From CAYXSX01 sp964493095 (GTDB taxonomy: Bacteria > Pseudomonadota > Alphaproteobacteria > Micavibrionales > Micavibrionaceae), in the NCBI GenBank assembly GCA_964493095.1, contig CAZBNG010000029.1, positions 1 through 26,278 of the forward strand: 26,278 nt of DNA, in the 5' to 3' direction. This document shows, in pieces, positions 1-6,022 of the stretch. Each line of letters begins with the position of its first letter. The first letter of the stretch is position 1. A program made the position numbers and the translations under genes. The notes beneath the pieces are model-generated. The model saw only the letters and a program-made list of their open reading frames with translations, was not told the DNA's origin and did no database searches.

Positions 1-60
1 TTGCATGTGTTAGGCCTGCCGCCAGCGTTCGTTCTGAGCCAGGATCAAACTCTCATGTTT
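1..60 (-). rRNA. rrs: 16S ribosomal RNA, 5' end only (partial)
   Basis: Read on the minus strand, positions 60 to 1 give the universal start of small-subunit rRNA, including GAGTTTGATCCTGGCTCAG followed by AACGAACGCTGGCGGCAGGC and CTAACACATGCAA. The G of GAGTTTG falls at position 52. By the E. coli numbering, where this G is nucleotide 9, the mature 5' end lies near position 60. The gene leaves the window on the left. The AACGAACGCTGGCGGCAGGCCTAACACATGCAA form is typical of Alphaproteobacteria. The identification is essentially certain; the exact processed end is inferred. Confidence 0.98.
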
Positions 61-106
61 GAATCCATCAAATGCCCAAAAGAATCTTGGTTATTTGAAG
101 TATATA

Positions 107-120
107 ATCTTCAAAGACCT
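107..120 (-). promoter_or_regulatory. boxA-like antitermination site
   Basis: The minus strand reads AGGTCTTTGAAGAT about 50 nt before the mature 16S 5' end. The core TCTTTGA matches the rRNA boxA motif (TGCTCTTTGACA-like in Alphaproteobacteria), which binds NusB/NusE for antitermination. The outer bases deviate, so the call is tentative. Confidence 0.45.
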
Positions 121-147
121 GCTTGCATTTTTGTACTTTGTACACTG

Positions 148-171
148 ATGATTTCGAATAAACGAAATCAT
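148..171 (-). repeat. Inverted repeat / leader hairpin
   Basis: The arms ATGATTTCG (148-156) and CGAAATCAT (163-171) are perfectly complementary over 9 bp with a 6-nt loop. The hairpin is in the transcribed rRNA leader. The loop coincides with the -10 of a possible second promoter. There is no T tract, so it is not an intrinsic terminator. Confidence 0.7.
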
Positions 172-185
172 TAGTTGTGCGTCAA
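157..185 (-). promoter_or_regulatory. Possible second rRNA promoter (P2)
   Basis: On the minus strand TTGACG (185 to 180) is followed after exactly 17 nt by TTTATT (162 to 157). The -35 is good and the -10 is weak. Tandem promoters are common before rRNA operons, and this one would start transcription about 90 nt before the 16S gene. The hairpin overlap (148-171) may instead mean that the sequence is conserved for RNA structure. Confidence 0.3.
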
Positions 186-342
186 AAGAAGATACACATT
201 CAATGCAACAGGCTTTTTTGTATCAATGTATTCAATACATAGTTCGTCCGAAGACAAACCGGGCGCTGCTGCCTGCGTATCTCTTTTTTCCTTATCTACG
301 ATGTCCAAGAACCGGATTTAAAGCAGGAACGAGACACATGAA

Positions 343-370
343 ATAAGAAATAAGAAACCTTATTTCTTAT
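343..370 (-). repeat. 12-bp perfect inverted repeat in rRNA leader
   Basis: ATAAGAAATAAG (343-354) and CTTATTTCTTAT (359-370) are perfect complements with a 4-nt spacer, AAAC. The hairpin lies roughly 25 to 55 nt downstream of the predicted rRNA start. It is A/T-rich, with no U tract on the transcript side. It may act in leader RNA folding or processing, or as a protein site; its function is unknown. Confidence 0.7.
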
Positions 371-403
371 CTTTGAAATCCCGAACTCTAAAATGATGAC
401 CTT

Positions 404-432
404 TATATAGTCTAGAAAGACAAGATCGTCAA
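404..432 (-). promoter_or_regulatory. Main rRNA operon promoter (sigma-70 type)
   Basis: The minus strand carries TTGACG (432 to 427) and TATATA (409 to 404) separated by exactly 17 nt, close to the sigma-70 consensus. It points toward the 16S gene. The predicted start is about 7 nt downstream, near 397. The motif GGGATTTAAAG directly precedes the -35, and a close copy (GGGATTTCAAAG, 382 to 371) lies just downstream of the start. This is the best promoter in the window. Confidence 0.85.
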
Positions 433-584
433 CTTTAAATCCCGCAAGGAAAGTTAAGTTAAACTCCCCTGCTAACCCATCGTTTGGATTGCTCCGCCCG
501 ATGTGTGGAGGGTGTATACAACGATACTTTCCCCCATGTCAAACATGTTTTTCATCTTTTTTTAATTTTTTTTTGTTTTTGCCC

Positions 585-1469
585 TTACGATGGTTCAAAG
601 CCGGGTTCAGCCGCACCGAAATCCGCCACAAGCTGTGGCGTAAACCCGCGGTTAAACAGCATGTTATTCAAAGAGTCGCCATGGAACGTAAAACGGCACT
701 GCCTTCCCAGCTCCGAGTTAATGATCCGTTGCATCTCCTGCGCCTGCCGCCAGAACTTGGTTTGGACCTTAATAGTCTGCGTCCCCACACGCACAACGAC
801 ATGATCACGGAAAGCGGCGGAAAATTCGGGATTTTCTGTGAAATCCGTCATATCATAGGCATAATCCTCGGGCAGCGCGTCAAAAGAACCGCCATCAACG
901 CCAAAAAACTCAAAGTCCCTGTGCCCCATTTGAATGAGAAGAGTGACAGCAGGAATCACGGATGTACTGCCCGCACCGATCGCCCATTCATCCTTAGGAT
1001 AGTCAACACCCGGCAAACAGGCATTCCATAGATAAGTATCTTCCGGCGGTAACTTATCCAAAAACGCGGGGTGACACAGCGAAGAGGCCCAGTATTCAAT
1101 ATCGTGATCCGTAGCACCGATAATATCCTTAAATTCTTCGTCCGGGGAGGTAAAAACGCCGATATCGGCACCGTTTACCAGTTGATTGTTGTCTAGAAAC
1201 CTATGTGCCGACCCGGCAAGCACCTTGATCACATCGCGCCGGGCGTCCAACTGCTGCAACCTTGTCACACCGCCGAGATCATCACGTAAAGTAGGACCGC
1301 CGCCGATAATGGCTACAGGACTGTCCCGAAGAACACCTTGATGGTCCAGAGAAAGCATAGGAAGCTCGCGCCCTCGTGATAGAGCTGCCTGCTCCCTCAC
1401 ACTTTTTATATCAAACTTCTCATCCGTGCTGTGATCCGCCGGAACATCTTCAAAAAACACCCTTGTCAT
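585..1469 (-). CDS. DUF115 / MptE-like (6-hydroxymethylpterin pyrophosphokinase-like) protein
   Basis: This 294-aa protein shows the DUF115 pattern. It has a glycine-rich VAIIGGGPTLRDDL strand-loop near residues 52-65, and a second conserved block near 165-195 with GAGSTSVIPAVTLLIQMG and then FFGVDGG. DUF115 proteins include archaeal MptE pterin pyrophosphokinases and Maf-type proteins tied to glycan transfer to flagellin, so the exact reaction cannot be read off. There is no signal peptide, so it is cytoplasmic. The frame is open upstream to 1505. I chose the ATG at 1469 because AGAGGA stands just before it and because a candidate -10 (1502-1507) overlaps the upstream start. It is transcribed toward the rRNA promoter, with no clear terminator after its TAA. 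No flagellar or polysaccharide gene adjoins it directly. Confidence 0.7.
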   Translation of the reverse strand: MTRVFFEDVPADHSTDEKFDIKSVREQAALSRGRELPMLSLDHQGVLRDSPVAIIGGGPTLRDDLGGVTRLQQLDARRDVIKVLAGSAHRFLDNNQLVNGADIGVFTSPDEEFKDIIGATDHDIEYWASSLCHPAFLDKLPPEDTYLWNACLPGVDYPKDEWAIGAGSTSVIPAVTLLIQMGHRDFEFFGVDGGSFDALPEDYAYDMTDFTENPEFSAAFRDHVVVRVGTQTIKVQTKFWRQAQEMQRIINSELGRQCRFTFHGDSLNNMLFNRGFTPQLVADFGAAEPGFEPS

Positions 1470-1501
1470 TATTTTTCCTCTACAAAACAGAAATTTTCCG
1501 C

Positions 1502-1530
1502 ACATTACCCTTCACTTGTTGTTATGTCAA
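1502..1530 (-). promoter_or_regulatory. Promoter of the DUF115 gene
   Basis: The minus strand has a perfect TTGACA -35 (1530 to 1525), a 17-nt spacer and TAATGT (1507 to 1502) as -10. Transcription would begin near 1495, just before the ATG at 1469. The -10 is imperfect. Confidence 0.45.
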
Positions 1531-1608
1531 CAAAATGGTCTTTCCGTTAATTTTTTCAGGAGTGTTATTCAATAATGCTGCAACTTGTTGTACAAAGAAG
1601 GTTAGGCA

Positions 1609-3309
1609 TTGCGCTTTCCGCGCCGGGAAAATGCCGTCAAAACCTTATTCCGGAGACTTATCATTCACCCTTCTGTAATCCTCCTTCATCTTGCCGGGTC
1701 CGTGTGTTTGCTCCTTTGGGGGACGCGCATGGTCAAGATGGGCCTGACACGGGCCTACGGCACATCACTGCGCAAGGCCATTTCCATGGGAGCGAGCAAC
1801 CGTTTTCGCGGTTTTTTCGCCGGGGCCTTCACCACCATCCTGCTGCAAAGCTCGACGGCCACGGCGCTGCTCCTGATTTCCTTTGCCAAAAGGCAGGCGA
1901 TTCCCGCCACCGTGGCGCTCGGCGTCATACTGGGCGCGGACGTCGCCACGACGCTGGTGGCGCAAGTGCTGAGCTACGACCTGTCATGGCTGTCCCCGGC
2001 GCTGCTTATCGTCGGCATTATCACCCATATGAAGTTCGAACACGGCGGACGCAAGCGCCACCTCTCCCGTGCCCTGATCGGGCTGGGCCTGATGCTTCTG
2101 GCCCTCTCCCTTATCAGGCAGGTTTCCGCGCCGCTGGAGCATTCCGCGACCCTGCCTCTTGTCATGGCGCCGCTGAACAACGACCCGGTACTGGCCCTTA
2201 TCGTCGCCGCGCTGCTGACATGGCTGCTGCATTCAAGCCTTGCGAGCATACTCCTGTTCGCCTCGCTCACCGCCAATCACATCATTTCGCTGGATCTTGG
2301 CCTGCTCATGGTACTGGGCGTCAATATCGGCGGCTCCATGGTCGCGCTGGCCATCACCTTCGGGCAGGGGGAGCAGGCGCGCCGTATCACCTTGTCGAAC
2401 CTCCTGGTTAAAGCGATCGGCACGGGATTGTTCATCCTCTTTATGCCGCTGGTGCAACATCTACTCTCTGATATCAACACCGACCCGGCACGCATGCTCA
2501 TCAACCTTCACACCGGGTTTAACGTTGCACTGGCGCTGCTGTTCCTGCCCGGCGCGTTTTTCATCACAAAACTGGCCGAAAAACTGATCCCCGGAAGAGA
2601 AAAAGAAGGGCGGCACGTAACGCAGTATATAGAACAAAGCATGCTGGACACGCCCGTGGTGGCGCTGGCCGCTGCCGCGCGCGAGACGCTGCACCTTGCC
2701 GAGATCGTCGAGGACATGTTCAAAAAAAGCATCAAAACGCTGGGACCGGACGGCGAAGCGCTTATCAAAACCATCAGCAAAACAGAAATGCGGATCGAGG
2801 AGATCTTTACCGAAATAAAGCTCTATATGACCCGCCTGTCACAGGAAGGGCTGGACCCCAAGGAAGCGGACCGTTACATCCAGATCCTGACCTTTGCCAC
2901 CAACCTGGAGCACGTGGCCGACATTATCTGCAAAAGCCTTATGAATCTGGCGCAAAAGAAGGCAGAAAAGCACGAAAGCTTTTCAAAGGAAGGATTCGCC
3001 GAAATCTCCGCCCTGCACGCCAAGGTGCTTGAGAATATGAAGCTGGCGCAGGCCATTTTCATGTCCGAAGACCCCAAGCTCGCCGCGCAGCTGGTGGAGG
3101 AAAAAGGCGCCATACGCGCCGCCGCCGATGAAACCTCGGCCCAGCATTTCAAACGCCTGCAAAGCGGCAAACCGGAATCCATCGCCACCAGCGCGCTTCA
3201 CCTTGATATCATCCGGGATTACCGGCGCATCAACTCTTATATTACGCGCGTTGCCTTCGCGATTATCGAAAACGCGCAGAAATATGAGAACAAGCGCAAA
3301 GAAAACTGA
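1609..3309 (+). CDS. Na+/phosphate symporter family protein with PhoU-like C-terminal domain
   Basis: This 566-aa inner-membrane protein belongs to the NptA/YjbB type of sodium-phosphate cotransporters. The two inverted transport halves carry the hallmark QSSTATALL (residues 80-88) and HSSLASILL (208-216). Each is followed by a glycine-containing membrane motif (GADVATT, 109-115; GVNIGGS, 237-243). About eight hydrophobic segments occupy residues 20-330. Residues 345-555 form the charged helical bundle of a PhoU domain, which in this family is cytoplasmic and probably regulatory. The predicted role is Na+-coupled phosphate import or efflux. The start is a TTG with AGAAGG about 8 nt upstream, and no in-frame ATG precedes residue 41. 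The gene is divergent from the DUF115 gene and convergent, with a 5-bp gap, with the next gene. The second motif is HSS rather than QSS, a small deviation. Confidence 0.9.
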   Translation: MRFPRRENAVKTLFRRLIIHPSVILLHLAGSVCLLLWGTRMVKMGLTRAYGTSLRKAISMGASNRFRGFFAGAFTTILLQSSTATALLLISFAKRQAIPATVALGVILGADVATTLVAQVLSYDLSWLSPALLIVGIITHMKFEHGGRKRHLSRALIGLGLMLLALSLIRQVSAPLEHSATLPLVMAPLNNDPVLALIVAALLTWLLHSSLASILLFASLTANHIISLDLGLLMVLGVNIGGSMVALAITFGQGEQARRITLSNLLVKAIGTGLFILFMPLVQHLLSDINTDPARMLINLHTGFNVALALLFLPGAFFITKLAEKLIPGREKEGRHVTQYIEQSMLDTPVVALAAAARETLHLAEIVEDMFKKSIKTLGPDGEALIKTISKTEMRIEEIFTEIKLYMTRLSQEGLDPKEADRYIQILTFATNLEHVADIICKSLMNLAQKKAEKHESFSKEGFAEISALHAKVLENMKLAQAIFMSEDPKLAAQLVEEKGAIRAAADETSAQHFKRLQSGKPESIATSALHLDIIRDYRRINSYITRVAFAIIENAQKYENKRKEN

Positions 3310-3314
3310 TATTT

Positions 3315-4532
3315 TTATGCTGAAGGACCGCCGCCGACCGGAACAGTAGAAGGTACCCCGGCAACGCGATCCACTGACGAACCCTGTTCAGGCTGCTTTT
3401 GCGCAATATCCGCATCAGGCGTTTTATCGCCCAGCGTTGCCTGCACAAGCTCTCCTACCGTTTGCCCGTTATTTTCGGCATGTTCTTTGAACTGGTCATA
3501 GGCATCTCTGAAGTTAGCCAACGCCTCGGCATGCGCATTACGCAATTCATCAAGCTCGTTATACCCTGTTTTATGATCCCTCTCTGCCAATACCAGTTTT
3601 TGGCTTAATTCAAAAATCCTATTATAGGCAAGAGACATTGCAACCAACTCTGGATTCTGCCGTGTGAATTCCTCTGTCATAACCTCGGGAGATAAAGGCA
3701 ACCGCTCCGTTACCGATCCCGACTCTGCGGCCCCCAGGAAGAATGCCTCAAGTCCTGGATCAAAATAACGAGCAGCTTCTATACCAGCTTCCTTCCAATT
3801 ACCTTTGGAAGCTTCTTCTTTAACCCTCGCCCCCGCCTCTATAGGGTCCATTATTTCATCCCCGGCCGTTTTAATTCCAGCTTCTGCAGCGGCCACAACA
3901 CCCCCTCCTGAAGCCAGCGTTGCTCCCGCTACAATAAGAGGCCCAACGACAGCCCCTGCTACATGCCCCCATAAACCACCAGCCTTAGAAACGTCGCGAA
4001 CTATTTCGGCGGCCTTGGCGGGGCCTCCATGAATAAGCTTAAAATGATCCGCATTCGCCCTTAAATGAAGGTCTGTAATACTGCCATCAGGGTTTTTCAC
4101 ATGAATAACATCGTTATGCGGCAAAACTTTATCAACCTCTCCAGCGCGGAGTTCTCCCGTTTCATTATGCTTTACAATTACACCATCTCCTACTTTAGGC
4201 GGCCCGCTTTTTACGAATTTATCAGGGGAGCTTTGCTTGGCTTTTGCTTCCGGCGTGCTTGCAACAACATCAATTGGAGTATCACCGCTATAAAAAGAGT
4301 GATTGACACCATTAATAGAGTGAACATTGTCTGAAAAGCTTCCATAATTTAACCGTACGGTATCGCCATCCGGATGACCTGAAACTTTTAGATCCAGAAT
4401 CGCCTCGCCTCTGCCCTGAGAATTGTTAGCTACGACCTCACCTTGATAGTGCCCTATCACTTCCCCATTTTTACGAGATTCAAATATAATAATATCGCCG
4501 GGTTTGATTTCTTCTGCGGTTGGGCTTGCCAT
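3315..4532 (-). CDS. Hypothetical protein, modular, effector-like architecture
   Basis: I do not recognise a family for this 405-aa protein. Residues 10-35 (KPGDIIIFES...) and 113-155 (KVGDGVIVKH...) look like two related beta-rich modules, each opening with K-x-G-D and followed by a G-E-V strand. A glycine/alanine-rich hydrophobic segment spans roughly 186-222, long enough to enter a membrane. A predicted coiled coil (about 300-350) and a disordered tail (370-405, rich in Q, P, S and G) follow. No N-terminal signal peptide is present. SD AAGGGGAAG precedes the ATG. Codon and base use look AT-richer than in the flanking genes, and a second AT-rich gene with a protease motif lies about 660 bp upstream. 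The layout of soluble repeats, an amphipathic Gly/Ala segment and a coiled coil resembles secreted effectors or toxins, but this is inference. Confidence 0.75.
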   Translation of the reverse strand: MASPTAEEIKPGDIIIFESRKNGEVIGHYQGEVVANNSQGRGEAILDLKVSGHPDGDTVRLNYGSFSDNVHSINGVNHSFYSGDTPIDVVASTPEAKAKQSSPDKFVKSGPPKVGDGVIVKHNETGELRAGEVDKVLPHNDVIHVKNPDGSITDLHLRANADHFKLIHGGPAKAAEIVRDVSKAGGLWGHVAGAVVGPLIVAGATLASGGGVVAAAEAGIKTAGDEIMDPIEAGARVKEEASKGNWKEAGIEAARYFDPGLEAFFLGAAESGSVTERLPLSPEVMTEEFTRQNPELVAMSLAYNRIFELSQKLVLAERDHKTGYNELDELRNAHAEALANFRDAYDQFKEHAENNGQTVGELVQATLGDKTPDADIAQKQPEQGSSVDRVAGVPSTVPVGGGPSA

Positions 4533-4715
4533 CTTACTTCCCCTTAATTGTCATCAGGCTTGCATTAAATTACCCAGTAATGATCGCAAAAACCCCTTAA
4601 CATCCGGTTAATGAAAAGGAGAAAAAATTAAGCTATATCTGCAATTCTGTAATGATGCGACGCCGAAAAAACCGGGGACAGAGAGATCCTAAAAGCCCTT
4701 GAATTTATAGGAAAA

Positions 4716-5147
4716 TTAAAGCAACCCGGCGGCGCGCAGGCCTTCGGCCATTTCGACGGGCGGCTCTTCTTCATCGCCCGTATAAACACCGATGTCTTTG
4801 GGCGCTTCGGCGGGTTTGAGATAGCGCCAACCCTGGAACGGACGGCGCGGCGTGCTTACGGTTTTTATGATGGTGGGGTCCTGCATAATCATGCACATCG
4901 TGCCTTTTTCCTTTGTCTCCACCATTTCAAAGCCCAAAATCCGGTGACGGCACTGAATACGGTTTTTAATGACGCGGTAAATCGAGCCGCCCTCGCGCAG
5001 AATTTCGTCGGCCTGTTTGGGCATAAAGCGCGTCCAGCAAGGCACAGCGGGCCGGCCGTGGTAATCGATCACCTCACGGGCCTGCCGCGCAGCGTAATCC
5101 GCAAGGTCTTCCACACCTACCACCAGCTTGATTATATGTGTGCTCAT
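4716..5147 (-). CDS. DUF1489 family protein
   Basis: This 143-aa protein matches the alphaproteobacterial DUF1489 family, whose function is unknown. Conserved features are the N-terminal HIIKLVVGVEDLADYAARQ (residues 3-21), FMPKQADEILREGGSIYRVI (41-60), the RILGFEM segment, and PRRPFQGWRYLKPAEAPKD near residues 101-119. The length agrees with the family. There is no signal peptide or membrane segment. The ribosome-binding site before the ATG is weak. The last codons (PPVEMAEGLRAAGLL) are typical of the C-terminus. It is a conserved housekeeping-type gene sitting between two AT-richer, poorly conserved genes on the same strand. Confidence 0.9.
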   Translation of the reverse strand: MSTHIIKLVVGVEDLADYAARQAREVIDYHGRPAVPCWTRFMPKQADEILREGGSIYRVIKNRIQCRHRILGFEMVETKEKGTMCMIMQDPTIIKTVSTPRRPFQGWRYLKPAEAPKDIGVYTGDEEEPPVEMAEGLRAAGLL

Positions 5148-5193
5148 AAGTCTTTATAAGATAAAATTGGCGGAGATAAAAACCAATTACAAA

Positions 5194-5841
5194 TTATCTG
5201 CCGTAATCAAGGTCAGGGTCTTGTAATGGTGGCGGTTGACGATGAATATCTATTTCAGGCGTTCCATCAAGCGAAGCATTTTTATAATCACCTCTGGGTT
5301 TTTCTCCATAATACTTCGCCATAAATGCATCCGCTTCCCTTACGGCCCTGTTTTCAGTAGGGTAATGGTAATTAACCTTAGTTCCATCCGGCTCTACAAA
5401 GCCGGAAACCTTCATTCTTTTCATATCAACAGCTTCAGGATCTGCCGCATGAACCATTTCATGATAAACCGCCCGCTGTAAAGTATAGTTAACTCTGGTA
5501 CCGTCCTTGGCAAGATACGCTAGGCGTGCAAGGTCGGCTTCTGCAATCTGAACTGCAACCTTATCACCAGTATCGCTTCCAAAAAGCCGCTCCCTATCTC
5601 TTTTTGACATATATGGAGGACGTATAATGGTAGTCATAGCATCAGGATATTTTTTTTCAGAAAGCACAAAAACCTGCACCGGGTTTCCACCATTCAACTC
5701 GGAAGCTTTTTTAAAAAGCGCATTGCCTTCTTCCGTTTTAAATATTTCTGGCAGCACGGCCTCAACCTTGCCGCCAAAGTCAGACCCGTCACTGCGAACC
5801 GTTGCATATTCCTCATGAGGTGCTGAAAATAGACTACTCAT
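5194..5841 (-). CDS. Putative zinc metalloprotease, HExxH type, NleD/M91-like
   Basis: This 215-aa protein carries a classical gluzincin-type site, HEMVH, at residues 127-131 inside the helix LQRAVYHEMVHAAD. About 30 residues later comes a second helix with ENRAVREAD (E163, E169), suitable for the third zinc ligand. The order HExxHA, a short loop and ENxAV resembles peptidase family M91, the NleD-type effector proteases. The rest is not diagnostic. No signal peptide, membrane segment or pro-domain is visible, so it would be a single-domain soluble protease of effector size. The tail (195-215) is rich in P and D. SD AGGA precedes the ATG. Base composition is AT-rich relative to neighbours, which fits acquisition by transfer. 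The metalloprotease motif is seen directly; M91 membership and effector function are inferred. Confidence 0.75.
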   Translation of the reverse strand: MSSLFSAPHEEYATVRSDGSDFGGKVEAVLPEIFKTEEGNALFKKASELNGGNPVQVFVLSEKKYPDAMTTIIRPPYMSKRDRERLFGSDTGDKVAVQIAEADLARLAYLAKDGTRVNYTLQRAVYHEMVHAADPEAVDMKRMKVSGFVEPDGTKVNYHYPTENRAVREADAFMAKYYGEKPRGDYKNASLDGTPEIDIHRQPPPLQDPDLDYGR

Positions 5842-5868
5842 TGTTTTTCCTGCTCAAACCTATATTTT

Positions 5869-5897
5869 CATATAAAATAAGCAAAAAAACTTAACAA
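5869..5897 (-). promoter_or_regulatory. Candidate promoter of the HEMVH protease gene
   Basis: On the minus strand TTGTTA (5897 to 5892) and TATATG (5874 to 5869) are 17 nt apart. The predicted start is about 20 nt before the ATG. The region is very AT-rich, so chance matches are likely. Confidence 0.35.
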
Positions 5898-5954
5898 AAT
5901 AATAATTTTTTATAACAAATGCTTATTATTGAGGGGATTACAGGACATATACAA

Positions 5955-5983
5955 TTCACACCATCGTATTATCCCTGTATAAA
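5955..5983 (+). promoter_or_regulatory. Candidate promoter of the polysaccharide export gene
   Basis: TTCACA (5955-5960) and TATAAA (5978-5983) are 17 nt apart, each one mismatch from the sigma-70 consensus. Transcription would start near 5990 and give a leader of about 30 nt before the ATG at 6023. An alternative, TTGAGG (5929-5934) with TACAAT (5950-5955), has only a 15-nt spacer. Confidence 0.4.
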
Positions 5984-6022
5984 TACTTATATCTGGGTTG
6001 AGTCTTATAATTTTCGCACGCC

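Larger units (their letters stand above)
61..397 (-). other. rRNA operon leader region (no protein gene)
   Basis: This stretch lies between the strong rRNA promoter and the 16S gene. I see no plausible coding sequence in it. It holds two near-perfect hairpins (343-370 and 148-171), a boxA-like site (107-120), a possible second promoter (157-185) and a short palindrome, TGTAC-TTT-GTACA, at 132-144. The length, about 335 nt of leader, is normal for an rRNA operon, where the leader carries antitermination and RNase III processing signals. I did not find the long complementary partner of a 16S processing stem, which would lie beyond the window after the 16S gene. Positions 433-584, upstream of the promoter, hold only the 3' flank of the next gene and a T-rich run (549-580). 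Confidence 0.75.

Noticed and set aside
541..580. AAACATGTTT palindrome followed by T runs, like a plus-strand terminator
   Set aside because: The palindrome is only 10 bp with no loop. It is A/T-only except the centre, and no plus-strand gene precedes it.
489..1031. 180-aa plus-strand frame over the DUF115 gene
   Set aside because: It is antisense to a gene with conserved family motifs, starts in the T-rich spacer and resembles no family.
1575..2411. 278-aa plus-strand reading frame
   Set aside because: It overlaps the Na+/phosphate symporter in another frame. The symporter has clear motifs and membrane helices, while this frame has a shadow-like R/P/G/H-rich composition.
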